A DNA stretch of 17,220 nucleotides. Origin: Rhodoluna sp. GTDB taxonomy: Bacteria > Actinomycetota > Actinomycetes > Actinomycetales > Microbacteriaceae. Positions 1 to 6,657 of this stretch are shown here, in pieces (position 1 is the stretch's first letter; each line of letters starts with the position of its first letter). The translations under genes and the position numbers were made by a program. The notes under the pieces are model-generated. The model made no database searches and was not told where the DNA came from. It was given only the letters and a program-made list of their open reading frames with translations. Location of the stretch: positions 1 to 17,220 of the forward strand of contig JAEMTJ010000027.1 in the NCBI GenBank assembly GCA_016462375.1. The letters run 5' to 3'.

Positions 1-2174
1 AGGATTCCTTCAACGTCAACACCAACTGGCTCAGCTGGTTGCACAATTGGCTCGTTATAGACAGTGATGTAGTAGATAACGTTCGGGTCAACATGTTTGC
101 CACCATACATTCTCTCGATACCGGATCTGATGATGTGTCCGATTTCATATCCGTAAGCGGGATCGTAAGTTAAAACGCCGGTGTTGGTTGCGGCAATGAT
201 TGGTGAGTGACCATCAGCGTGCTGGAGCCCTTCACCGGTAAGTGTTGTTCTACCAGCGGTAGCGCCAATCATGAATCCACGTGAGAGTTGATCGGTAGCG
301 GCCCAAATAGCATCTGCTGTTCTCTGGAATCCAAACATCGAGTAGAAGACGTAAAACGGAATTAGTGGTTGACCCTGAGTTGCGTAAGAAGTTGCAATGG
401 CTGTGAAAGCAGCGACAGAACCGGCTTCGTTAATACCGGTGTGTAAGATTTGACCTGCTTCGGATTCCTTGTATGAGAGCAGAAGGTCGCGGTCAACGGA
501 CATGTAGTGTTGGCCTCTTGGGTTGTAGATCTTTGCTGTCGGGAAGAATGCGTCCATACCGAAGGTTCTAGCTTCATCAGGAATGATTGGAACAATTCTC
601 GGACCTAATTCTGGAGTCCTCAAGAGATCTTTTAGCAAACGAACGAAAGCCATGGTGGTAGCAATTTCTTGTGTACCGGAACCAGCTTTAGATATTTCAT
701 ATGCTTTGTCATCAGGCAATTCGAATGAAACGTATTTGCTTCTACGCTCAGGAATGTAACCACCAAGGGCTTTGCGACGTTCGTGCATGTAATCGAGTTC
801 TGGAGAAGATTCAGGTCTGAAATATGGCGGTTGATACGGATCTGCTTCAAGGGCGGCGTCGCTGATTGGAATGTCTAGGTCATCTCTAAATGATTTTAGA
901 TTTTCAAGGGTTAGCTTCTTCATCTGGTGGGTAGCGTTTCTGCCTTCGAATGCCTTACCAAGACCATAGCCCTTGATGGTTTTAGCCAGGATTACAGTTG
1001 GCTGACCCTTGTGGGCAAGGGCAGCAGCGTAAGCTGCATATATCTTTCTGTAATCGTGCCCACCGCGCTTAAGTCCCCAGATCTGAGCATCGCTCATACC
1101 TTCGACAAGTTTCGCTGTGCGAGGATCTCTGCCAAAGAAATGCTCTCTGATGAAACCACCATCCATGGTCTTATATGTTTGAAAATCTCCATCAGGAGTT
1201 GCATTCATCAAATCGACAAGTGCACCATCGTTATCTGCACCAAGCAGTGAATCCCATTCGCGACCCCAGATAACTTTGATTACATTCCAACCAGCGCCTC
1301 TAAAGAATGATTCAAGTTCTTGAATTATCTTTCCGTTGCCGCGAACCGGTCCATCGAGTCTCTGCAGATTGCAATTGATAACAAAAGTTAAGTTATCTAA
1401 TCCATCATTAGCTGCAAGTTGTAATGCCCCACGAGATTCAACTTCATCCATTTCACCGTCACCTAGGAATGCCCAAACCTGTTGCTCTTGAGTGTCTTTG
1501 AAGCCTCGACCAGCTAAGTATCTGTTTGCTTGTGCTTGGTAAATAGCGTTGATAGGACCTATGCCCATAGATACAGTTGGGAACTGCCAGAACTCTGGCA
1601 TCAAACGAGGGTGCGGGTATGAAGAAAGTCCACCACCGGCGTGAGACTTTTCCTGTCTGAAACCATTCAGTTGATCTTCTGAGAGACGACCTTCTAAGAA
1701 AGCTCTTGCGTAAGGGCCAGGACTTGCGTGTCCCTGGATAAATATTTGGTCTCCACCTGATGCGTGGTCTTGACCTTTGAAGAAGTGGTTGAAACCAACT
1801 TCGTACAGCGAGGCAGATGAAGCGAAAGTTGAAATGTGACCGCCAACAGCAATTCCCGGACGCTGTGCTCGGTGCACCAAGATTGCTGCGTTCCAGCGCA
1901 TCCAAGCGCGATAGGTGCGTTCGATAGTTTCATCGCCAGGGAAAGCTGGCTCATCTGAAGTAGCGATTGTGTTGATGTAGTCAGTGGTTGGAATTGAAGG
2001 GACATTCAGTTGGAGTTCATGAGATCTGCGCAGAAGGTTCAACATGATTTCGCGAGCACGGGCTTTGCCGTGAACTCTAGCAAGGGCATCGAGGGACTCG
2101 AGCCACTCTCTGGTTTCTTCTGGATCTTGGTCTGGAGTGCTGCTTGCAAAAGCGTCCTGGTTGTTAACGGACAA
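1..2174 (-). CDS. aceE: Pyruvate dehydrogenase E1 component, homodimeric type (N-terminal ~724 residues; C-terminus off the window)
   Basis: This is the thiamine-diphosphate-dependent E1 subunit, which decarboxylates pyruvate and passes the acetyl group to the E2 lipoyl domain in the cytoplasmic pyruvate dehydrogenase complex. I translated several stretches on the minus strand. They read in one frame from 2174 to the left edge, and the family landmarks are in order: an N-terminal stretch ending DPEETREW, VGGHIS, then GDGEMDE at about residues 238-244 (the ThDP/Mg site), INCNLQRLDGPVRGNGK, and near the edge YNEPIVQPAEP. The family is about 900-920 residues, so roughly 180 lie outside. The only usable start is TTG at 2174, because an in-frame TGA lies 12 codon-frame bases upstream. 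It has a fair Shine-Dalgarno, GAGG five bases away. It is transcribed divergently from ahpE, the arrangement remembered for mycobacteria. No frameshift was seen. Confidence 0.96.
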   Translation of the reverse strand, partial: MSVNNQDAFASSTPDQDPEETREWLESLDALARVHGKARAREIMLNLLRRSHELQLNVPSIPTTDYINTIATSDEPAFPGDETIERTYRAWMRWNAAILVHRAQRPGIAVGGHISTFASSASLYEVGFNHFFKGQDHASGGDQIFIQGHASPGPYARAFLEGRLSEDQLNGFRQEKSHAGGGLSSYPHPRLMPEFWQFPTVSMGIGPINAIYQAQANRYLAGRGFKDTQEQQVWAFLGDGEMDEVESRGALQLAANDGLDNLTFVINCNLQRLDGPVRGNGKIIQELESFFRGAGWNVIKVIWGREWDSLLGADNDGALVDLMNATPDGDFQTYKTMDGGFIREHFFGRDPRTAKLVEGMSDAQIWGLKRGGHDYRKIYAAYAAALAHKGQPTVILAKTIKGYGLGKAFEGRNATHQMKKLTLENLKSFRDDLDIPISDAALEADPYQPPYFRPESSPELDYMHERRKALGGYIPERRSKYVSFELPDDKAYEISKAGSGTQEIATTMAFVRLLKDLLRTPELGPRIVPIIPDEARTFGMDAFFPTAKIYNPRGQHYMSVDRDLLLSYKESEAGQILHTGINEAGSVAAFTAIATSYATQGQPLIPFYVFYSMFGFQRTADAIWAATDQLSRGFMIGATAGRTTLTGEGLQHADGHSPIIAATNTGVLTYDPAYGYEIGHIIRSGIERMYGGKHVDPNVIYYITVYNEPIVQPAEPVGVDVEGI

Positions 2175-2240
2175 CTTATCCTCGTTTCAATTCTTTGGCT
2201 TGACGTCATTCATGGCGACTTCAAACAAAAATGGTAATCT

Positions 2241-2286
2241 AGCCCTGTTCGGGCCCTAACTAAGTTTAGGGTTTGTTCGCAGGGCT
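2241..2286. repeat. Nested inverted repeat in the aceE-ahpE divergent spacer
   Basis: Outer arms AGCCCTG (2241-2247) and CAGGGCT (2280-2286) are perfect 7-bp complements. Inside them CCCTAA (2254-2259) and TTAGGG (2266-2271) form a 6-bp stem with a six-base loop. The element lies between divergent gene starts, so it is more likely an operator or a leader structure than a terminator. A 10-bp direct repeat, CCTAACTAAG, occurs at 2255-2264 and again at 2309-2318, where the second copy runs into the ahpE ribosome-binding site. A TGG-TAATCT extended -10-like box at 2232-2240 could start an ahpE transcript near 2247. No convincing -35 was found. Confidence 0.5.
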
Positions 2287-2326
2287 TACTTGGATTAGCC
2301 CACTAAAACCTAACTAAGGAGTTCTA

Positions 2327-2791
2327 ATGTCTTTGCTTATTGGCGACCTAGCCCCAGAGTTTTCACTACCAAACCAGTTCGGTGAAGATGTATCACTGAA
2401 CCAGTTCAGGGGAGCTAAGCCTGTTGTATTGGTCTTTTACCCACTTTCCTTTTCAGGAATTTGCACTGGTGAACTTTGTGAAATTCGCGACAATTTTGCT
2501 CGTTTCCAGTCCAATGACGTCGAATTGCTAGCCATTTCAGTTGATAGCAAATACGTTCAGAAGGTCTTTGCTGAGCAAGAGAGCTATAAGTTCTCTGTTT
2601 TGGCTGACTTCTGGCCTCATGGCCAGGTTGCCAAGGATTACGGCGTATTCCTTGAAGAGCATGGCATCTCAAACAGGGCGACCTTTGTAATCGATAAGGC
2701 TGGCGTTCTAGTGGCCAAATTTGTCACCGCTCCCGGCCAAGCTCGTTCCCTAGATGAATACGATCGAGCTCTGGCAACACTGAAGGCTTAG
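2327..2791 (+). CDS. ahpE: AhpE-family peroxiredoxin
   Basis: A 154-residue cytoplasmic thiol peroxidase that reduces hydrogen peroxide, organic peroxides and peroxynitrite. The thioredoxin fold is complete: GDLAPEFSLPNQ at the N-terminus, then FYPLSFSGICTGE with the peroxidatic Cys46 in a variant of the PxxxT/SxxC motif, then LADFWPHG, YGVFLEEHG, and NRATFVID, which are typical of AhpE. A second cysteine, Cys51, follows five residues later. M. tuberculosis AhpE has Asp at this place, as I recall it. The start ATG has a strong AAGGAG five bases upstream (2316-2321). The gene stands alone, divergent from aceE, and ends just before a tRNA promoter. Family identity is clear; whether it works as a 1-Cys or 2-Cys enzyme is inference. 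Confidence 0.95.
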   Translation: MSLLIGDLAPEFSLPNQFGEDVSLNQFRGAKPVVLVFYPLSFSGICTGELCEIRDNFARFQSNDVELLAISVDSKYVQKVFAEQESYKFSVLADFWPHGQVAKDYGVFLEEHGISNRATFVIDKAGVLVAKFVTAPGQARSLDEYDRALATLKA

Positions 2792-2798
2792 CCTGCGG

Positions 2799-2804
2799 TA
2801 TAGT
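2799..2804 (+). promoter_or_regulatory. Candidate -10 box (TATAGT) for the tRNA-Val transcript
   Basis: TATAGT at 2799-2804 matches the -10 consensus TATAAT at five of six positions and begins eight bases after the ahpE stop codon. Transcription would start near 2811, about 30 bases before the mature tRNA. No good -35 stands at the usual distance; TGGCAA at 2772-2777 is 21 bases away. The identification rests on the hexamer and on its position. Confidence 0.4.
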
Positions 2805-2808
2805 TTTC

Positions 2809-2828
2809 TAAGCGCCACATGGCGCTTA
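2809..2828. terminator. Perfect 8-bp hairpin between ahpE and tRNA-Val (possible U-less terminator or pre-tRNA leader stem)
   Basis: TAAGCGCC (2809-2816), loop ACAT, GGCGCTTA (2821-2828): eight uninterrupted pairs with a four-base loop, starting 17 bases after the ahpE stop. No T-run follows, so a classical intrinsic terminator is not supported. Actinobacteria are reported to use hairpins without a U-tract. If the TATAGT box at 2799 is real, the hairpin also forms the 5' end of the pre-tRNA, immediately upstream of the RNase P cut site region. Confidence 0.4.
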
Positions 2829-2839
2829 TGTCGAGAGTC

Positions 2840-2912
2840 GGGCCTTTAGCTCAGTTGGTAGAGCGCCACGCTTACACCGTGGATGTCATCGGTTCGAGCC
2901 CGGTAGGGCCCA
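2840..2912 (+). tRNA. tRNA-Val, anticodon TAC
   Basis: A 73-base cloverleaf. The acceptor GGGCCTT (2840-2846) pairs with AGGGCCC (2905-2911), with one T-G pair, and the discriminator is A (2912). The D arm contains AGCTCAGTTGGTAGAGC. The anticodon stem CCACG/CGTGG holds the loop CTTACAC, giving anticodon TAC (valine, GUA and wobble). The T arm ATCGG-TTCGAGC-CCGGT is standard. CCA is not encoded; the next bases are CTT, so the tail must be added by the nucleotidyltransferase. Confidence 0.96.
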
Positions 2913-2926
2913 CTTTTCGACTTTGA

Positions 2927-2958
2927 CCGCCTTGAGGCATAGGCATTTGCCTCGGCGG
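2927..2958 (+). terminator. Hairpin after tRNA-Val, probable transcript end, abutting the next promoter
   Basis: CCGCC-TT-GAGGCA (2927-2939) pairs with TGCCTC-GGCGG (2948-2958), giving 11 bp with a two-base bulge and an eight-base loop. It begins 14 bases after the tRNA discriminator. It is followed directly by the TAGAAT box rather than a T-run, so it would be a U-less terminator. A role as an operator for the downstream gene is an alternative. Confidence 0.4.
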
Positions 2959-2964
2959 TAGAAT
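2959..2964 (+). promoter_or_regulatory. -10 box TAGAAT placed for a leaderless mRNA
   Basis: TAGAAT (2959-2964) fits TANNNT. Exactly six bases separate it from ATG at 2971, so transcription would start on or next to the A of the start codon. There is no Shine-Dalgarno before that ATG, which agrees with a leaderless message, a common class in actinobacteria. No standard -35 is seen at 16-18 bases; TTGAGG (2932-2937) is 21 bases away. Confidence 0.5.
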
Positions 2965-2970
2965 TTGCCT

Positions 2971-5100
2971 ATGGAATCCAACCAATACATGCCACCTGTT
3001 CGCAAGTCTCTGACAGATGAGGAACTTGCAGTAAGAGTCGAATACGCAACATCAACCAAAATGGGCATTGAGGCAATGATGGACCTAGTTGTTGCCCAGG
3101 AAGCTCTTAGGGCTCAAGAAGACCTAGAGATCCAAAACTGGTTAGAGCAAATGGACGCTGAAGGCTCACCCGAATCAATTAGCGCAGCTGAGAATTTCCG
3201 CAAGTCATTGTCAGGTGTTACCGCTTTACCAAAGGTTGAGCCTGTCGCTGAGCCCATTGTTGAAGAGCAAGCTTCGTCATTTAGTTGGTTCACTAAGCCA
3301 GAAGTTGTTGAAGATGAAGTCGAACCGATTGTTGACCAAGTTGTTGAAGAAGAAGTTGAACTGCCTGTTGAACACGTTGTGTTGGAAGAAGCTACTGAAG
3401 AGCCAGTTCTCGAGGAAGAGATTCCTGAAGTGCAAGAAGAGGTTCAGAGTTGGTTTCTTGTGCCTTCAACAGTTGCTGAACCGGTTGGAACAGAGACTGA
3501 GGACGAATTTGAACATTTACTTGCTAGTGCTGCAGCCGAAGAAGAGCTAACTGCCTTAGAAGAGTCAGAGTCTGAAAGTAAGACCCATCACGAGGTCGAA
3601 GAAATTCTCACAACCAACACAGTTATTCCTTCTGATGAGCACCGCAATCGTAAGCCCGTTTCACAACTCTTGGTCTGGCTGGGGGTAAGCGCGACTGTTG
3701 TGCCATTGGTTTTGACTTGGCTTCTCATTTCCCTCGGTTTGAGTGCTACTACAATTTTGACGGATTTGGTGATTGGCTATTTTGTAGCTGGAACCGTTAT
3801 AGCTACTGCAAGCCTCGCCGGTAAGCGAAGCGGGTTATCAACATCAATCGTTTCAAGAGCTATCTTCGGTGTTTGGGGTAATGCAATTCCAGGCTCGTTG
3901 GTTTTCATTTCTAGAGCAGCACTTGCGGCTCTGCTTATTTCCTTTACAAGTCTTTTCATCAGGGGACTAGATTCAAACATTCCTGATTTGAGTGCATCAG
4001 TGACTAAATTGGGTTCCTTTGATCTCACCATCGGATTAAGCTTTTCAGCAATAACGATTTTTCTTGTTGCTGTAATCGCTCTCGTTCGTGGCAGGACATC
4101 TCGCCTTATTCAACTGATCTTGAGCTTGCTTGCTTTCGGTGCTTTCATCGTGGCCCTGGTTGGTATTTCGAGTGAACATCTCGAGCTAACAGCACCTGGT
4201 TCGGCTTCTATTGGCTCTAAAGAATCACTGCTTGGTATGGCTCTGGTAGTAATGGTAGTTTCCGGGCTCTGGGTTGCCGTGGCACCAAATATGGCAAAAG
4301 CAATCCCTATGCGTGAAAGAGGCTTAGTGGTCTTCGCTTGGGTTGCCGTTTCAAACTGTGTATTGCCCGCACTGGTTGGCATAGCAGCACTGGCTTGGCT
4401 TGGTCCTCGCGCCAAGGAACTCGTGAGCTTAGCCCCACTTGGCCTAGGCACTTTCATTCAGATCGTTTCAGAATTGCCGCAGTACTCAAGATTGGCGCTT
4501 CTTATTGCGATAGGGCTTTCACTCGGTTACGCAATTCTTTTGTGTCTAAAGACAGCAGCACTTGATTTGTCTGCACTTGTTCCAATCAAGTCTCGAGTCG
4601 GTAGCTTGCTACTCTCCGTTGTAGCAGTTCTAGGTTCGCTAACACTGTTTGCATTGCAGCCTGTAGATCTCGCTTTGGATTACTTAGTGAACGTATTCGT
4701 ATTACTTTCAGCGCTAAGTGCCGGCTGGATTGGAATGCTGGTTACTGATGTAGCACTTAGAAGAATTGCCTATCACGAACTATCTTTGAGCCGTTCCTAT
4801 GGCTTCTACAAGCGCTTTAGCATCACATCCATATCAGCGTGGCTGATAACCATATTTGCAGCTTTAGCCTTGATGCCAATTCACCTAAAGGGTTTTGATT
4901 TCACCGGGTTCGCAGATGAGAGCATCGGATTAGATAGAAACCTCACTGCTGCACCGATTGGATTCGTGCTAACCCTGGTCTTAGGAGTGTTGCTGACTTT
5001 GATTGCAAGAATTCCAGAAATTAGAAAGCAAGAACGAGAAGTTCTTGCCGTTGAAGCCAGACGCGACCAGTTGAACAACATATTTCTTGGACAGGAATAA
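2971..5100 (+). CDS. NCS1-like (CodB-type permease) membrane protein with a ~225-residue acidic cytoplasmic N-terminal extension
   Basis: 709 residues from ATG 2971; a TTG two codons upstream is less likely because TAGAAT sits six bases before the ATG. Residues 1-80 form a charged helical start. Residues about 85-225 are dominated by Glu, Val and Pro, with two SWF motifs at 105-107 and 160-162. Residues 231-680 hold about twelve hydrophobic segments. Two places recall the nucleobase:cation symporter-1 family: 'AGKRSGLSTSIVSRAIFG.WGN.IPG' (about 283-309), and 'TDVALRR' (592-598) followed by a tyrosine-rich stretch. The family motif around DYSRYLP appears as APNMAKAIP (438-446), so the usual Asp and Arg are missing. 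I infer a membrane transporter relative of unknown substrate. It begins an operon with nif3 (TAATG overlap). Confidence 0.7.
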   Translation: MESNQYMPPVRKSLTDEELAVRVEYATSTKMGIEAMMDLVVAQEALRAQEDLEIQNWLEQMDAEGSPESISAAENFRKSLSGVTALPKVEPVAEPIVEEQASSFSWFTKPEVVEDEVEPIVDQVVEEEVELPVEHVVLEEATEEPVLEEEIPEVQEEVQSWFLVPSTVAEPVGTETEDEFEHLLASAAAEEELTALEESESESKTHHEVEEILTTNTVIPSDEHRNRKPVSQLLVWLGVSATVVPLVLTWLLISLGLSATTILTDLVIGYFVAGTVIATASLAGKRSGLSTSIVSRAIFGVWGNAIPGSLVFISRAALAALLISFTSLFIRGLDSNIPDLSASVTKLGSFDLTIGLSFSAITIFLVAVIALVRGRTSRLIQLILSLLAFGAFIVALVGISSEHLELTAPGSASIGSKESLLGMALVVMVVSGLWVAVAPNMAKAIPMRERGLVVFAWVAVSNCVLPALVGIAALAWLGPRAKELVSLAPLGLGTFIQIVSELPQYSRLALLIAIGLSLGYAILLCLKTAALDLSALVPIKSRVGSLLLSVVAVLGSLTLFALQPVDLALDYLVNVFVLLSALSAGWIGMLVTDVALRRIAYHELSLSRSYGFYKRFSITSISAWLITIFAALALMPIHLKGFDFTGFADESIGLDRNLTAAPIGFVLTLVLGVLLTLIARIPEIRKQEREVLAVEARRDQLNNIFLGQE

Positions 5101-5933
5101 TGCCTCTTCAGCTAGGTTCCGTTATCGAAAGCTTTGAATCGCTTTGGCCTATCGAAAACACCGAAGAGTGGGATGTTGTTGGCTTAGTAGTAGGGGACAG
5201 AGAACAACCGATCACTAAAGTACTTTTGACAGTTGATGTCACAGCCGAAGTTATTGATTATGCAATTTCAATTAACGCTGATTTGATTTTGGCTCATCAC
5301 CCGCTATTACTGAAACCAGTGAATTCAATTGCGCAAGACACCTCAAAGGGGAGCGTGCTTAGCAAGTTACTAAAATCCGGAATAGCGCTTTACTCAGCGC
5401 ATACCAACGCGGATGCTGTCCCAACTGGGACATCCGCTGCACTAGCTAAAGCAGTTGGACTTAAAACTTCAATCCCACTTCATGTCTTTAGTGATGGCGT
5501 GCACGGGATTGGCAGGATAGGAAAACTATCAAACCCGATGTCCCTTGGCGATTTGGCGGCGGTTCTAAACTCATTACTGCCAGCGACTGCGACAGGGGTT
5601 AGAGTTGCGGGTGATTTTGATAGGGAAGTGCAAACTGTAGCGCTCTGTGCGGGCGCGGGTGATTCTTACCTAGGCTTAGCTCTCGATAGTGGAGCTGATG
5701 TTTATATCACGTCGGATCTGCGTCACCACCCAGCACAGGAGATACTTGAACTAGCTAAGGCTAGAAGTAAGTCCTTTGCTTTGATAGACATTTCTCACTG
5801 GGCCGCAGAGTATTTGTGGTTAGAGCAAGCAAAGGTAGAACTTTTGCCACTTCTGCCAAGTTTGATTGTTGAATTGTGCGAGATTCGCACCGATGTGTTT
5901 GATTTCCTAATGAACGCACCAAAGAGTATTTAG
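5100..5933 (+). CDS. Nif3-like dinuclear metal-center protein (GTP cyclohydrolase 1 type 2 homolog family)
   Basis: 277 residues, the short form without the PII-like insert found in longer relatives. N-terminal WDVVGLVVGD corresponds to the family's WDNVGL-VGD. Metal-ligand candidates are His66 and His67 in LAHHPLL, Asp105 in HTNADA, and His233 and Glu237 in SHWAAE. A second HHP occurs at 209-211 in DLRHHPAQE. These match the positions used by E. coli YbgI to hold two metal ions. The biochemical role is not settled for the family, and the 'GTP cyclohydrolase' name should be treated with caution. The start ATG overlaps the stop of the membrane-protein gene (TAATG), implying translational coupling. 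The next gene is 10 bases downstream, the same pairing as Rv2230c-Rv2229c in M. tuberculosis as I recall it. Confidence 0.92.
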   Translation: MPLQLGSVIESFESLWPIENTEEWDVVGLVVGDREQPITKVLLTVDVTAEVIDYAISINADLILAHHPLLLKPVNSIAQDTSKGSVLSKLLKSGIALYSAHTNADAVPTGTSAALAKAVGLKTSIPLHVFSDGVHGIGRIGKLSNPMSLGDLAAVLNSLLPATATGVRVAGDFDREVQTVALCAGAGDSYLGLALDSGADVYITSDLRHHPAQEILELAKARSKSFALIDISHWAAEYLWLEQAKVELLPLLPSLIVELCEIRTDVFDFLMNAPKSI

Positions 5934-5943
5934 AGGAATCCGA

Positions 5944-6657
5944 ATGAAACTTGAAAAGACATCTCAATCAGCGCTATTGAGATTGAGCGAAGTTGATATG
6001 GAAATAGGCCACATCAAACAAGAAATTACTAAGGCCATTGAGTCTAAAGAACTGGTTTTGCTAAGGGCAACACAAAGTGAACTTGCTGGTGAACTTATTG
6101 CGGCTAGAACCGTTGTCGAGAATTTTGATTCAGCTCAGCGTCGTGCCGATGATGACCTGCATCTTGTTGAAGAGAGAATTGCGAAGGACAAAGCTCGGTT
6201 GCTGCAAACATCATCTCCTAAGGAAGTCCAAGGATTTCAAAGTGAAATCGAATCGCTGCAGCGACGAAAATCCGATTTAGAGGATGTTGAGCTCGAATTG
6301 CTTTCTGAACTTGAGCAAGCCAATGCAGCATTGGCAGCGGTAAGCGCTCAGAAGAATGCAAATGCCGTAGCTCTGGAGTCTCTTCAACAGACGATTCAAA
6401 CTCAAATCGATGAGCTCAAGGGCAAAGGGAGAAAGCTCACTGCAGATAGAGAAGTTCTCTTGGGGAAAATCACTGAAGAAGTATTGAAGAAGTATTCAGC
6501 TCTTTCGGCAAGGCAGATTGCCGTTGGGAAGATAGATAATCGTTCCTGCACCGCATGCCGAATGGGTTTGACCGCCAACGTTATCGACAGTATCAATGGT
6601 CTATCGGATGATGAGCTAGGTGTCTGTCCCGAGTGCCAAGCGTTCATAGTCCGATGA
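5944..6657 (+). CDS. Coiled-coil C4-type zinc-ribbon protein
   Basis: 237 residues. Residues about 10-190 are almost entirely heptad-like, rich in Leu, Glu, Lys and Ala (long antiparallel coiled coil). The C-terminus is a zinc ribbon with Cys202-x2-Cys205 and Cys228-x2-Cys231 (CTAC ... CPEC). This is the architecture of HP0958/CT398-type proteins, thought to bind nucleic acid or act as protein adaptors; no enzymatic motif is visible. GAGGA six bases before the ATG is a good ribosome-binding site. Its stop overlaps the start of the RNase H fusion (ATGA, 6654-6657). Its constant position between nif3 and the RNase H/phosphatase gene in actinobacteria suggests a shared role in RNA metabolism, but this is inference. 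Confidence 0.9.
   Translation: MKLEKTSQSALLRLSEVDMEIGHIKQEITKAIESKELVLLRATQSELAGELIAARTVVENFDSAQRRADDDLHLVEERIAKDKARLLQTSSPKEVQGFQSEIESLQRRKSDLEDVELELLSELEQANAALAAVSAQKNANAVALESLQQTIQTQIDELKGKGRKLTADREVLLGKITEEVLKKYSALSARQIAVGKIDNRSCTACRMGLTANVIDSINGLSDDELGVCPECQAFIVR

Noticed and set aside
927..1250. Open reading frame on the plus strand opposite aceE
   Set aside because: It is antisense to a well-supported aceE frame, has no ribosome-binding site and resembles no known protein.
1459..2005. Two overlapping minus-strand open frames of 148 and 103 codons within aceE
   Set aside because: Both are out-of-frame shadows; the third frame gives continuous AceE sequence through this region, so they are not signs of a frameshift.
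2965..2970. TTG start two codons upstream for the NCS1-like gene
   Set aside because: The ATG at 2971 sits at leaderless distance from TAGAAT, and the TTG would lie between -10 and the transcription start.
3215..3550. Leu/Lys-rich open frame within the acidic region of the NCS1-like gene
   Set aside because: It is the +1 shadow of the repetitive Glu/Val codons; its odd composition follows from the GAA/GTT repeats.
3223..3640. Repetitive DNA considered as a tandem repeat array or CRISPR-like element
   Set aside because: There is no fixed repeat unit or spacer; the apparent repetition comes from Glu and Val codons in an intact reading frame.
6633..6653. GTG start adding seven residues to the RNase H-phosphatase protein
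   Set aside because: It lies within the zinc-ribbon coding sequence; the ATG at 6654 gives the common ATGA overlap and places the RNase H strand directly at the N-terminus.
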